In this document: positions 35,393 through 48,900 of the stretch, piece by piece | How the letters are laid out: every line of letters begins with the position of its first letter | Numbering within the stretch: the stretch's first letter is position 1 | Assembly: GCF_910591885.1 (NCBI RefSeq) | Contig: NC_063273.1 | Coordinates: forward strand, 9,672,001 to 9,736,000 | DNA: 64,000 bases | Direction of reading: 5' to 3' | From: Bombus terrestris | Lineage: Eukaryota; Arthropoda; Insecta; Hymenoptera; Apidae | Made by a program: the position numbers and the translations under genes | Notes under the pieces: model-generated | The model's database searches: none | What the model was told of the DNA's origin: nothing | What the model saw: only the letters and a program-made list of their open reading frames with translations

Positions 35393-38300
35393 TACAAGGG
35401 ACTATTACATGCGTTCGAGTGATTCGTGGTTCACAAACATAGTTACATTTGATGGAAATTGTAAGGATTGAAATTTCTGTATTCCGTTCAATGTGCGGCA
35501 ATGATAATAATATCGAAATGAAAATTATATCGAGTAACGATGCAAATAAAAATGATGTGATGTGAATAAATAATAATAATGCAGATGTGAATAAAAAAAT
35601 TAATGAAATATACGTGAGATTCCTTGTTGAAGGTATCTTCTTAAAAATATCGATTTTGCATTGTGTGTACTCATTTATTAATGATGAAAATGTTATGTAA
35701 ATATTAACTTCGCCAAAATTTAGCTAACGACATAAAGAACCACTTGTACTCAAATAATTCGTGTTTGAAAAGGGAAAGTATGGTCGATGGAAGAAAAGTG
35801 GATCTTATTGTAAGGGTTGATAGATTCTTGTGTTTCTTCAAGTATACGAAGATCGCATGTTAATTATATCAAGCAATACTGCGATGGTACGAAACGAATA
35901 CCTTAGCTTTAGGGAACGGCGATTTCCTAACTAAAAAGAAAAAGTACATGAGCGTCGCGTGAAACGCTGTACAATTTGTACAGTGTGCGAGTAATACGAG
36001 AAACGTCACGAAGAGTGATGGTGGTCCCTGTCGTGACGGATAAAAGCTGTATTCTTGTCTATAATAACGTTGCAACGATGTCGTTCCAAGATATCCATCT
36101 TACTTTTCGATTTCTCCCTGTAAATGGCAGAATCGCCATTCTCGTTCTTTTGCACAAAAAAACAGAAAAAAAGAAACAAAGATTAACTACGAAAGATAAA
36201 TAGCGTTTTAGTTATTTTTCTGCTAAAATCAGACCGAGAATATCGGTCAGAAAGAAAATTCGGGATGTTAGCACGTAATACGTTAATTGCGCATGACACT
36301 AACGAAAAAGGATCGATTAACAGGAGGGAGGGGGAGAAAAAAAAGATACAGGGAAGAAAAGGTGATTAATCGAAATATAATGCCGCGAAAGAGGCTCGCG
36401 TACGGCCACCGGAAACGACAATTATGCACACTTTCCGTGCGCGACCGAACCAAATTGCATAACAATGGGCGAAATCGATTTTCAATCTAGCGGACGAAAC
36501 CAGATGAAAATCCTGTGCTGGCGTATCGAGAATACGGAAAAACAGTCTGCCCGGGCAGGTTGTGGACACGGCCGTTAATGTTCCCTGAAATTCGCCACTT
36601 TGAATATGGAATTCGTATAATGAATTCTCCGCCGATTCATATATAACCGAATATTCACTGGATTTCCCACGATCATTTCCACAGGCGTTAATAACCGTAA
36701 ATAAAACGCGTGAAATTTCCTAAATCCGTATAATCGTTTTTCAAGCTATGAAAAGCGCCAGCCCGAAAAATCAAAAGTATTTTCTCATATCCTGGGAATT
36801 CTCCAATCGACTCTATCAAATGAAATTTCACCCTTAACCATTACATTACACACCGTAACAATATACGAGAACCTTTCAACGAACAATGCAATCACTTTAA
36901 GTCCACGGTCAATTTTCTCACGAGAATCGCCCTTCTCCTCAAATATCACACGTTCCAAAAGTTGCTCTCAAAAATCCCCTTCAAACTTTCTTCTCTGTGT
37001 CACCTTTATACTCGTACGGCAACACTCTCATTGGCCTCCGGGGTCGCTTTTGTTCAGTTTTCCCATTCGCTGGGAAAACTGCCTCGCATTCACCGGGATT
37101 ACGTACCGCGAAACTGCCGGGTACACAGAAACTAGCGATGGCGAGGTGGACTGGCCAAGGGTGAAGGTGACGCGGCGGCGGAAGTTCACGGGACGTTACC
37201 GATTCCTTAGCGATGCTGGAACTATTCGGTAATCTGGTTACAAAACCGTGACTCGAACCTCTGATATAAATAGATTCGCAGGGAAATTAAGTGGCCTCGA
37301 TTCCACGTTCTCTCGCGATGTCCCTTCCACCACGGAAACAAGGATATATATTAACCATTGACGATTCGTGTCGTATTTTTCTTCATTTAAAGTGAATTAT
37401 TCTAGTATTGAATTCGTTGCTACTGTCACAGTCGTATTAAAAATCGTGGCCTTAATAATTTACTTTGTGCTAGCATTAATGGTAGAATTGTTGTAAAGCA
37501 CATTGTTACAAGCCATACTATTATGAATTGCTCATCAATTAGTAATTTTTTGTACTGGAGCGTTATTATTACGGATTGAAATTACTACGCGTATATTGCT
37601 GACATATATGATAGTGTTTAAGGGTATAATTTCTTTTGTATAGTCACGAAGGTACTTCAATAATATGAACAAATATTTTTAAATTTCTGGAGAAGTTTTG
37701 ATACTTTACTTTGTGCTTCATTACCAATGAATAATTCGGAAGTGAAATTGATCAATTTTAGTTTGCATAAATTTCTCAATGTTAGTACCGGATCGTAATA
37801 TCGCTGTTTAGCTTATCAGAAACTTTATGGTTTATTTTGATAGACTTGATCAGCTTAATATATCAATGTAGATTTATTTCGGAGATAAAATATTCTCGTT
37901 TTTCCACGAGATTTTTATCTAACACAGGAAATCTGATAAAAAATGCGCAAAACAACCTTTTCACTTTGTTGATCACCGAATTTCTAACTTCGCGTACTAA
38001 AAAAAACAAACAAAAAATCTGCCTCACGAAGTGAATTACGCGAAACACTAATTGATCCAAAACACACAATTAAATCATCCAATAAAAAGCACCCACCACA
38101 AAAAAATACCTATTCTATCTCTAGTAACCTTCGACGTGGCATCCCGCAGCAAAAACGTTGTATCCAATTACGAGATCAAAAAATAAAGGGAGGAAAAAAA
38201 AAAAGAAATTGGTTTGCGAAAGTGAATGAACCGAGTTTTCTGATCCGAGATTTTCCAAACAGCAGCGTTCGATCATTAGCGGCGACCTATTTTTTTAAGC

Positions 38301-39498
38301 GTCAATAAAATGTCGATCGAGTCGATCAACATCGGTCGAAATAACTCCGGCTTAAAACAATAGTGTAGCGTGTATCGAAGAAAAGGGAAGGCGGAGTTAG
38401 GTGGAGAAAATTCACGGTAAAATTCTTGAGAAGGAAAAATTTCGTCGTCGTCGTGGCACCTGTTGGTTGTAGCCGCACCGCGTCGCGACGCCTGCCATTG
38501 CGTCACAGTGCTTGACCTCACGCTCTCTGTTCTAGCTTCCGTTGAAACGGCAATTTTAATCGAACGATATCTTCGATGTTATTTGGTTTCCTTGGAAAAG
38601 ATATCGAAATGGAATTTGAACGATAAATAATTTTTTGAATTAACGATAATTAAGTAGAGAAGAATATAAATTTCATATTGAATGTTTTATGGAATTTTCT
38701 ATATTTTATATAATATAAAATTAACTGTGGCGAATGAAATGTTCGAGGAACGTAAAAGATCATTGGTTTAGCATCTGCATCATTTACCACAGCTAAATTT
38801 TAAATGAAATTTTTAACGATCGTGTCTGTGAATGTAAATTTCATCCAAATTTTAGTTCCTGAAATTTCATTTGAATTAAAGTTAACAAATTTCGAAAAAA
38901 AAAAATACAATGCGCTTGTACGATGGACAGAATTGAAACTGGCTTTCCACGTGTCGTGTAAATGGTATAGAGCAATGCATCAATACGTATGCGTTTGTCA
39001 TTCGGGATTCTCGATGGGCGAAACATCTGTAGAACACGTGTACAGATACGCTAGGGAGAATCGAACGTCAGCAGATATTTTGAATAATGGAATAAGGCGT
39101 GATTAGTGTTGCAAATAGCGGTATTATTCAAAGCAAGTACGACGTTCAGCTTATTGTACTGGGAAATTCTAGGTCTACTAGTTCTACGTCTTTACCTAAT
39201 GTTCATTCTTACGGGAAAATACATCCTGCAACTTCAAACATCTACAAGATACTTTGCAAATCTCAGAAAAACAATAATTAAAGAGTAACAAATTAAAATC
39301 ACGTTAACTATTCCGGTCGATTCTAATCCTTGTAGATATAAATATGTACAATGTAATGTATGTGTATTAGAAGTATAGTGACGTGTCAGAAATAGCGGAT
39401 TACATGATAAGTAATTAATTAAAATCAAAATATTGGCTAATTGGATGACAAATTAATTCTTCGTTTCAGAATTTTTTCGACGTATATATGGATCATTC
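35393..39498. other. Non-coding stretch with scattered CpG-rich patches
   Basis: I see no supported gene. A GC-rich patch at 37020-37230 and another near 38420-38530, which includes a TCG tetra-repeat at 38441-38454, stand out. An A11 run lies at 38194-38204. An odd-length AT palindrome, ATTTTATA-TAA-TATAAAAT, lies at 38703-38721. Confidence 0.55.
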
Positions 39499-39567
39499 TA
39501 GACCTTTGTAGATATTCGTAGACCTTCGTAGATCTTTAGAGACCTTCGCAAACCTTCGTAGATTTTC
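39499..39567 (+). repeat. Degenerate short tandem repeat, ACCTTCGTAGAT-like unit
   Basis: Blocks TAGACCTTTGTAGAT, TAGACCTTCGTAGAT, GAGACCTTCGCA and AACCTTCGTAGAT follow each other with units of roughly 12-20 bp. The repetition is visible by eye but interrupted. It is probably a decayed minisatellite with no coding role. Confidence 0.75.
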
Positions 39568-41065
39568 ATAATCTTAGCACACGCAGACGCAAACATGGAG
39601 AGTTGAAAAGGAAAAATTATTTTTGGATCGTTTTGAAACTGTCCAAAATTCTACTAACGAATTTCTGCCAACTCAACAAGAAACGAGACGAATATGTCGT
39701 TGAAGAACTGGGTATCCACAGGTAGTCGGTTGACGTGACGTTCTGAGGTGCGACGTTACCAGATTCGTAGCAGCCGACCCGTGAATGAGCCGAAACGAGT
39801 TTCCTCTCGGGCAGCAATGAAACGATTGAATTTCCTCGTGAACGAGCGGGACAGGAGAAATTCAGCCGTAGACCGATCTACGGTCACACAGTGCATGTAG
39901 GGCCAAAGTTTTCAGAAAAGGTGACCCGGAAAGCTGCAATCGGCTCGCCATTCTCGCGCTCCAGGTTCGTTTGTCTAATCCCGAGATTATGGGATTGTAT
40001 TCCAGTACGAAGAAATCGGTTGCGAAACGTGACAGGTTCATTGTCGGGCGACAGGCGAAATTTTCTGGTTCGCTGAAATTCCGATGCGTCGAAATCTTTC
40101 GAATTTTCCTTTCATTCTATGGAACAATATTATTAATTGAAAGGTTCAGAAGCAAATATTTAATTTGAAAAAATGTATAGTTTGTAGGTAAAATTAAATT
40201 TAAATAAAAATCTATCCGATTCTTCCCTGAATAAATTTTGCTCTTCATATTACTACTATACTATTTAACACAACAGGAATGCACTTGCGCTATTTTTCCA
40301 TCGACTCTTTCGATTCTTATCAGGCTCTATAAATTACATGATTAGTAGATTAGACAATTTGTTAGATAGTTAGACAATTTGTAAATTATTCAGGTAATGA
40401 AAATAATAATATGTACAATTCACAAAGTGGGCAAACGAGGAACTTCGGTTATTGAAGCATGAAATTTGTGAGCGTTAAGGTTCTTTATCCAATCCCACTA
40501 CGTGACTTACATGTACGATTAATAATCACACTGTGTACAGTTGATTAATATCCGGCACAAATCTAGCCTAGTTATTACAACATTTACCCTTCATCAACAT
40601 TCAATTAACATTCAGGGTCTCAAGAGAAACGTTCAAGGCTTATTTCATCCCCTAGGCACAGACATGATGGAATATGGAACACACTAAAATCAATTTAAAT
40701 AGAATAAAACGAAGAATCAACACAGGCGGAAGAAAAGTATAATATTTCTTATGCACCAAAGGTATGTCTTACGTAGAGAAATACCTGCTACCAAAAAAAG
40801 TAAGCAAACAGCGTCTAGCCTAGAGAATAACCGAAATAGCTCACGCACGATTGTGAATAGAGTACGCGTATGTATAATAATAAATGGAACGAAATCAAAG
40901 CGTGTGGTTAGCGAGAAGAGGGCGAAATTGTTCAGGATTTATTGTAATCTCTCAGAAGTGGAAGTGTATGCTCGCGATGCACGCAATGTATGCATAATAT
41001 CGCATAACACGTAACAATTAGCAGGGCCGACACTCAAACGTGGCGTTCCCGGCTAATGTTGGACG
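39568..41065. other. Non-coding stretch
   Basis: I see no gene. A small 20-bp-period doublet of TTAGACAATTTGT lies at 40350-40382. The CpG-richer patch 39700-40080 holds short overlapping frames without features. Confidence 0.6.
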
Positions 41066-41144
41066 TTCGTAATATTGGCAGTAATCCTGCAATAACGAGA
41101 TCACCGGTAGAACACAGCCACTGTCGCGATTCCAATATTACGAA
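41066..41144. repeat. Inverted repeat, perfect 13-bp arms
   Basis: TTCGTAATATTGG (41066-41078) and its exact complement CCAATATTACGAA (41132-41144) are separated by 53 nt. The spacer includes ACCGGT and GC-rich motifs. The arms could form a stem-loop if transcribed, or be paired protein-binding sites, each containing a CCAAT-type core. No TA or other target duplication marks it as a transposon. Confidence 0.7.
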
Positions 41145-41559
41145 TATCCTTAGCTTTAATGCGCGTTTGCTCTGTCCACCAACTAGAATCATTCCAATGG
41201 TTTTGCATAGATGTTTGTTGCTGTTGTTCTAACGTTTCCTTTCTGGCTTAACGTCCCGTTGAATTACATCTGGCTTATAGTATTACGGTTACATGATCAA
41301 TATACGTTCAACATTATGTCACGCGGTAACGGTGACGCCGTGTCAACGCTGAATGGCTCAAGTGCACGTTCGACATATCTATATTGTAAGTCAGCAGGCG
41401 TTTGATACCGAGTAATGGCGATCCATTATTTCCAATCGCTATTCTTCCATCGACAAAGGGACCTTATGAATCATGCAACTTCAATGCGTAGATATACACG
41501 TTTTATTTAATGGTCGATGTTGGTTACAGACTTTGTTCTAGCTGATCTTTCGCTCGTGC

Positions 41560-41790
41560 AATTAGTTATGTTTGAAAGGGGTTGGTATAGCTGGAATGGG
41601 AATTTTCCGTCATTGTTTATTAGCTATTTTAGTTACTCTGGTTGGTTTTCACGAATATAATTGAGTTATGTTGGAAAGAAATTAGTAATATTGGAATGAG
41701 AATTTTGCGTTAATTATTTATCGCTAGTCACTATGCTTCGTTTTGTATGTAGCAATGTAGTTAAATTATATTTGAAAGAGGTTAGATTTA
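41560..41790 (+). repeat. Imperfect tandem repeat, period about 99 bp, 2.3 copies
   Basis: Copies start near 41566, 41665 and 41764. Shared blocks in order are GTTATGTT-GAAAG, TTnGTA, TGGAATGnGAATTTTnCGT, TTATTTAT and GCTA. The third copy is truncated after GAAAGAGGTTAGA. It is a diverged minisatellite-like array. Confidence 0.7.
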
Positions 41791-42612
41791 AATATATCTA
41801 AGCATATATGGTGTTAAAACTATTCCATACTTGTATCTTTTCGTCCTTTCAGAAATCCTACAATAAAAATTCCTGGAATAACGAAACGTTTAGAAATGGG
41901 GAATGGCAAACGTGAATAATTCTGAAATAAATCTAGAGAATTTGAACTAAAGATTTTTAGATTTATAGGCAACCAAAAGGATATCGTTTACCACAAAATT
42001 AGATGCGAAGATCCTTAAGCACCGTTGAAGTTGGTGCTCCTGTGTCATGATACGTGTCAGAGGGTTGAAACTTCGGTAAAGTGAAAGAATCACACGATAC
42101 CTACACGACAAAGCTTCAAAGCAGCTTTGTTCGAAACCTGTTCCCAATATCGTTAAATCCATTTATCCGACCACCGACTGCGCCGACAAAGCCCTGGAAT
42201 CGGCCATTGTTATCAGAGAAATTTGTAAGCTTTTTCATTTAACGACGTGAAACCTTGTACATCTAAACTCGCTGCGTTTTCTACTCGTTGTCCTACCTTG
42301 CATACCAATTCTACAAAAATCTCGCGTTCTGTTACACACAAGCGTTTTCAATTCTGAACCCATCGTCAAAGGAGAAAAGACTCGAAAAAATAAATATGAT
42401 ACTATTCCAATCCTTGGACCTAGTTAAATTTCAAAGCAATAGATAACCAATACAGCACCGTGTTGATTGATTCGCGTGATCCTAACTATTCATTCTTCAA
42501 AATATCGCGACACTTGATATCACGATACAACGGAATATACAAAAGGAAATCCGTGTTACTGTTATCAGAATATCATACACTTTCGTGCATTCAACGACCC
42601 AATTCCAAAACC
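41791..42612. other. AT-rich non-coding stretch
   Basis: I see nothing beyond short open frames without motifs. Confidence 0.6.
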
Positions 42613-42699
42613 ATGAAGCTTCGCTGTCAGCTGAACGGCACGATGCGCTCCGCCTCGAACAGCAGCGGGCCAGATCCACTCGTGTTTCCTTCCGAATAA
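42613..42699 (+). CDS. Short ORF of 28 codons in a CpG-rich patch, candidate
   Basis: The context CCAAAACCATGAAG is a good insect initiation context, and the frame ends in TAA. The peptide is polar, with one Cys and a Ser/Gly/Pro-rich C-terminal half. A second frame across the same bases (42585-42827, non-ATG start) is open for 80 codons. No family is recognised. It could be a small ORF in a leader or chance. Confidence 0.1.
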   Translation: MKLRCQLNGTMRSASNSSGPDPLVFPSE

Positions 42700-42827
42700 A
42701 CACGACAAGACGCACAGATTTATCGAGGGGGTCAGCCGATGCTGTCATATCAAACTATCGTACAAAACCTTCGAGTCCGATCCAATGCCGCACGAACAAA
42801 CATGGAAATCTGGAATATGTAGAATGA

Positions 42828-45827
42828 ATTCTTGCTTCGTAAGAACGTCGATTTTTACAGAATTTTATTCATTAAATATAAAATAAAATGACGACGATAA
42901 TATTTAATCATGAAATAGAGATAGAATTCTATGAATTGAAGTTTCCATATTTGAGCATAGGCATGAACGACGTTAGATTATGAGATACGACTCCATATAT
43001 GAAAAATAGTTAACACGTGGCTTGTTCTACAAACCTTCATGTTCTTATTAGGTACGAACATCAGCTCATTATCAGGTGTTCGTGGTGCATCGGACATTTA
43101 TAGGGACGTTTCTTAATTAGGTTACTCCTAATAGGCACACGGAAACAATTAGGTCCTGTTGTACTAATAGCATCACGAACGTGTCGTGAACGTTCTCCGT
43201 TCGAATATTGGCTGCTGATTCGAAGCGTTCATAATTCCGTACTTTCTCGCGGATTTAGAACAGAACCTGATCGTTTCACGTTTAATTTAATCTATAAACG
43301 TAATAAAAATTCTATGAGAAATTTAGTTGAAATACAAGTAACCTACGATTCTCATTCTCAACTAGAATTTCGTATTTTCCTCTAAATTTCTGGCAAAACT
43401 GATAGCATTTAATTCCACGTACATACATATGAATAATATCTTTTCTATTTCTAAGTATGTCGATCTTTCAAATCAACAAGTGACTAAAAAATTCATTCAA
43501 ATAAAGCTACTCCTTGTCGGATGAAACGAATCCTTATCACCCCACGCTTATTAGAGGATTGAACGAAAATGTACCACAATCGAACGTCAAACTTTCCTCT
43601 GGATTAACGTAGATCGCTCGCGGCATAAGCTTCTAAACTACTCCAGTTAGTTTCGATAACACAGCAGAAGAGATTCGAAGCAAAATTTCGAGTATTCTCA
43701 ACGAAAGTTTTCTACGAAAACAATCGTATTTTGACGATAAATAGCAAGATTGAAATTATAAAAAAGATATCGCAGTGCATACAAATTTATTCCTCGTTAC
43801 AATATTTATCGATCGTACAGCCACTTCTACACGCCTGTTGGCGAAAGAAACAAAAAGGCAATTAGTCGAAGATTCGGGTGAGTCGATGCGAGAAAACAGC
43901 CACACTTTCTGGATTTATTCGAGATCTACAAAGCCCTGGGTGAAAACATCGACAAGATACGGCCGTGGGGATCTGTAAGGGCATCATTGGGCAGAGGCAT
44001 CGCTGTCGAACGCCGCAATAGAGGGCGGAAACGACCGTCGGAACGAGTAACGAATCGGCGCCGGTCGAAAAAGCTGCGATTTGTCGATGCTTCCGCTTAT
44101 ATTACGCTCGTTTGTCTAATCGGCCGGGCCGGGTTGTTACGCGCAGATAACGAAGCAATCGCGAACAGAGCCGACCAAAAAAGTGACCTACTCGATCGCC
44201 GCTGGGGGATTGCCGATATCGATATTCGAGAACCGCCGTGTTTCGCGGTTCGGTGAATTTAAGAATTCACTTCGGATGGATTTTGCACCGTGCGAATGGC
44301 TAAAAAAGAGCATTGAGCGAGAGAGAGAATTAAATATTCGTTTCATTATAAATGCTCTGGAGGTGCATTGTATTATACGAAATGTACGGAAGAATAGGAA
44401 TTTGGAGGATCGAAATTGTGGTTGTTAAAGTTTGAAGATTATTGGGTTTCTTTTAACATGTTGGGCTACTAATGGAACACGTATCCACGAATGGTATCAG
44501 TAACAGTAATTATCAAAACGGTTAAAGTGACTAGTTCATAGAAATTTTCTCTTGAATGAATTTTAGTGAAATATATGCATTTCTCCCTTGCTTATTCGTA
44601 CACCTTTAATTCTGATATCTTTGGTACAAATTCCATACCTTGGTCTGAATAGTTTCACCGTTAATTTGTTATCCAGATTGTCTTTGAACCAACGAATTCG
44701 CAAAATCACTGAATTAAAGCTTACCAAAGACAAACTAATCTCAGCTCTTTGCTGCAAAGAGCAGGGTGCCTACTTGATTTGCTTGGATCTGATGATTTCA
44801 TTATCATTTATTCCGTAATACGTTTGAGCCCAGGCTTTCGTTATAACATCCTCGGAAGCTGTTCAGTTATTTATATCACAATGCAGCAGCGAGATCTGAC
44901 AGGTCTTAGCAATCTCGATCTTCATCCATTATTCTTTATGCCATTGATTCTACTTCTCTACCTCCTTTTACTATCTTCGATCATCGTCTCACCATCTCTT
45001 GCGATCGTCCACGAAGGTACGCATTCTACTAGTAGAAATTACGTGGAGCTATACTGGCAGACTGCACGAAACCCTGATAACAAACGAGCAAAGCCACGGT
45101 GAGAGGGTGCACGCTTGCACACGCATGATCGCGACAGACGCGAACATATTACACGCGTACGCACACGTCGCTCACACACGGAGCAATTCGATTCGGTATA
45201 GGGCATCTGCACGTCGTCGTCGGTGATCGATCGGGTCGAACGAAAGCCCCGGATACGTCGATCGGGCTTGGCTACGTTTTCGTTTCGCCGGTGGACCAGC
45301 CGGCCACCGCATTTAATTTATTCCCTTGCTTCCGGTCTCGCCCACGCCGATGGTGAATCTAGCCGGCGAATTCCGACGTCGATGCATGTACATGCCGCTC
45401 ACCTCGTCCGTTACTCGGTAATCTTGAGCTTTGTCGGGTGGACGAAGCTTGATTGAAGCGCTCTTCTGTCATAGTGAACGCTGCGATGCTCGCAGAAATT
45501 ATACTGTGATAATTTTCCACGTTAGAAAGTGGGTGGTGAAACGATCGACGCGGAGAATAAAAGAGTAAAATTAAGAAGATAAAGTTTGCTTGACAAGAAG
45601 ATCTTTGTTCCTTGTTTGTTAACTGAACAGATCGTCCTCAGTTAATTTGTAATTTAGATCATCAATTTGTTTGACATAGTAATTTCTTTATGTAACAATT
45701 CTCTATTCTTTGTCCTATTTTTGTTGAAAATAAGATATCATATTTTCGCGCATGTGAAAGTTACAATCGATTTTACTCGCATTACTTCTTACCTTTCTCC
45801 TATTTTCCTATTACATATGTGTTTGAT
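42828..45827. other. Non-coding stretch with CpG-rich patches
   Basis: I see no supported gene. CpG-rich patches lie at 43860-44280 and 45000-45470. The second includes an ACGC/CACACG-rich simple-sequence strip at 45108-45182. A small inverted motif ATTAGG-TTACT-CCTAAT lies near 43118-43134. Plus-strand frames at 44588-45102 give Leu/Ile-rich products, but these arise from T-rich DNA and begin at non-ATG codons. Confidence 0.5.
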
Positions 45828-45981
45828 GTGATAATGTTAATTATGTTCCTAATTTCTCAGAAAAGTACGTAGCTTTGTCAGTTACTTCTATGGTCCTTAT
45901 TCCACCAAGTGCTATAAAAAATGGTGATTGTGACAACATTAATTACATGCTTAATTTCTCGGAAAACTACGCAGCTTTGTC
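45828..45981 (+). repeat. Direct duplication, 53-bp copies, period about 102 bp
   Basis: Copy A (45828-45880) and copy B (45930-45981) share GTGA-AA-TTAATTA, TAATTTCTC-GAAAA-TACG and AGCTTTGTCA, with around 8-10 mismatches. The intervening 49 nt are not repeated. This is a local, moderately old duplication. Confidence 0.75.
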
Positions 45982-48900
45982 ATATATGTAATTCTAAAAT
46001 CTACAATCCTCTACGAGCCTGACAGAAATAGCAAAACCGACAAAGATAGATTTATTATTCCTGCAATATCAACTTCGAATCGCACGATATCAAAAACTAT
46101 CCGAAAGCTCGGTTGAAAAGAAGATAACAAGTATTTTGGGAAAATTTGAAGATTCTTGGAATTTATACATATATACACATATATATAACGGGATCTTTAT
46201 TGAAGAGCCCGAGGCTAAACGAGGGCATGGATTACCGTGTAATCGCTTTCGTTCGCGTATTTTCGAGCGGAAAAAGATGCCAACCGTAATCTCCGCGTTT
46301 CCATTCTGCTTCTACTAGAAAGACCAGAGAAAGTTCGCCAGTGAAGGGGCATTAAGAAAAGCGAGAGCATTGTATTGAAATTGGAGCCATCCAGATAATC
46401 CGAACTTACGCTCAAGCTCTTCCCAAGTTTTTCCAGCTCGTTACAATGATCGCTTTCTGTTCTTAGTTCAGGGTGGCCCCGCGGAGAATTTATGGCGTTC
46501 GCAAATCCACTTCGAGTCACTGATCACGAAGCATTAAAACTGCTGCCAACCGGCGAGAGAAAGTGCGAAGCTGTGTTTCAAATTCGCTTTATAATTCGCA
46601 TTCAGAGTGTGTCGAATGAAATCGTCGAGCCGCCCGCAGTAATTTCTCAAATTGTAATCTACGATAAGACTGTGTACGATATTTTTTAAATGACTGATCG
46701 TTCGAAAAAATTATTTACGATCGTTTTGTCTTGTTTTGTTCTTTTCTCGTATTGGAGAAGATCAAAAAGATGTTTAAAAATGAAACAAAATGTGATTAGC
46801 GGCGAGAATATAGTCTATCCGGAAGTTGAAAGCTTGTTTTATGAGATAACTAGGAGGTTCAGGAAATAGATGTACTCGGAGAGGAAGCAGTCTAACAAGA
46901 AGTTCGATGTGGAGCGATCAGAGTGCTTGAGAGCAAATCAAACGAACAAAGTTGTAATTCCTCTTAGCTGGCAATTAGGTTTTTCATCGTCGAATTTTCT
47001 TTTCTGCTCGATTCTGTTTTGAAGAATTTCCCGTCGAAACATTAAGGTTACTTCAGTCATGGAAAGATATTACTAAGGAATGAAGTGCTTCGATATTTTT
47101 CAAACGATCTCGAAACTCTTGAAACTTTCTGACATCTTCTGCAGTTGATATAATGAGGAAAGAAAAAAAATTCTAGTCCGATTTCATTGAATTTCTAGTA
47201 AACTTTAATCAGTAAAAAAGTTGCCCGATGGGAAGCTAGCTCTATGGCAACGAAAGGAACGAAAAATGGAAATGAGAAATTCCTCCAAGAAATTCTATAG
47301 GATACTCTTAGCCCTTAGCATCGGAGACCTCATTCTCACGTATACTAAAAGTTGCGTCTGAAAAAGCTACATCAATCACGAGACATCCAATCACGGTGAC
47401 ACGATCGAACGTTTGAAAGGAGTCCTTCGAAAGTGCCCTTTTCCTATTCACGAAGGAAGAACGATCTTGCGTTAAGAAACTCCGTCGAGTGTTCCAATGA
47501 ACATCTACGATAAGACACACGGTATTTCAAAACTGTTACGACTCGCAATAATTCAAGCACACGTATTGGAGGAACATGAAAATCGTTCAAGGACTAAGAA
47601 TTAAAAAGTATGAAAACAATATTTCACTGATGTTTCCTGCTAGATCGTTTAAAAAGCTCGGATAACTTCCTAATAAACTGCTCCAGATAATATTGTTGCA
47701 AGTATCCAAATAACCTTTTTATCGAAAAAGAAAAATAGATCGAAAAAGGAAACCTTTAAATTTTACTCTTTTAACGAACCACGGGTTCAAGATTTTCACA
47801 ATATTGCAAGAAAATCGAGTCGATGGTAAACCGACCCTAAACAACCAATGAACCACGCGATGTACCAAGTAACGTCCACATAAGAGACGAAAAGGCTGCA
47901 AACAACCGCGTATGACGTTGGTATTACCGTAAAGCGAGAAGAAACCCTGCCGCGTTGTAATGTAATCGAGTGGACTGACGCCCGTGGGCGAGAATGGAAA
48001 GATGACTAGCTATTGTAACGGAATGCATCTGAGTTGAGATCAAAGTTTGGTCGCCGGTATGATAGAAAGAGAAAGAGAGAGATAGAGTGTCGCCATGAGC
48101 ATCGAGACGGTCTTCTCATCCTTTATCCCATTTCCAGTCTGGCTCTTCTTCGCTCGAATAGCTGCGAATCTGGCTAAGACCGAATTGGCGAATTCTACGA
48201 GCTGAATCCTGAGCCTGATCGCGCCGATCAATGCCTTCCTTGTGCCTTTCCTTTACTCTTCGTTTATACAGTCGAAAGGAATTGAAATGTTGAAATGGCA
48301 AATGATGCAAATGGCTACGATGAGCAAAGAATAAAGAGAAAAGGAGAATTTTTGATCAATTCTGGACATTAAATCGTAGATTACTCGAATGATATGGATT
48401 TCTAATGGTCGCTAGATTTACGGTTTAAGAGAGAAATAGAAATTCGTGGTAGCTATAAGTGGCTAAAAGTGTATTAATTAAATTAAAAGACTACCGACAC
48501 TATCGTATTCTTCGATAATAGCAAAATTAGTTCCTTCGATTTCGAAAGACTAAAATAAATTATCGTAGTCCTTGTAGCATCTCACGTATTTCACGAAAAA
48601 TTGAGCTAATTTTAATAACGGGAGGATATTGACGTAAAGGTTAGGTTTGGAAACGAATATCCATTCTTTCCACGAAAAAAATTAATTAAATCAGGAATAT
48701 CGATATCTAATCAGTCGAATAATTTTCCAAGATATTTTTTCATCGATCACATCGAATGGCGACGATAACAAATGACGAAGTCACAAACACCAGTATCAAT
48801 GAGCGCTATAAATAATCTTGAGTAAGTAATCTTTGGAATACTAATGAAGAAACATCGCTGAAGACTCGCTGATATGTTTAAAGTTCATATTAATGGGGCT

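Noticed and set aside
37240..37262. B-box-like motif on the minus strand (GGTTCGAGTCACGG)
   Set aside because: No matching A box at tRNA spacing and the T stem does not pair.
44749..45102. Leu/Ile-rich frame that resembles membrane segments
   Set aside because: Hydrophobic residues arise from T-rich codons, the start is not ATG, and no topology or family pattern is present.
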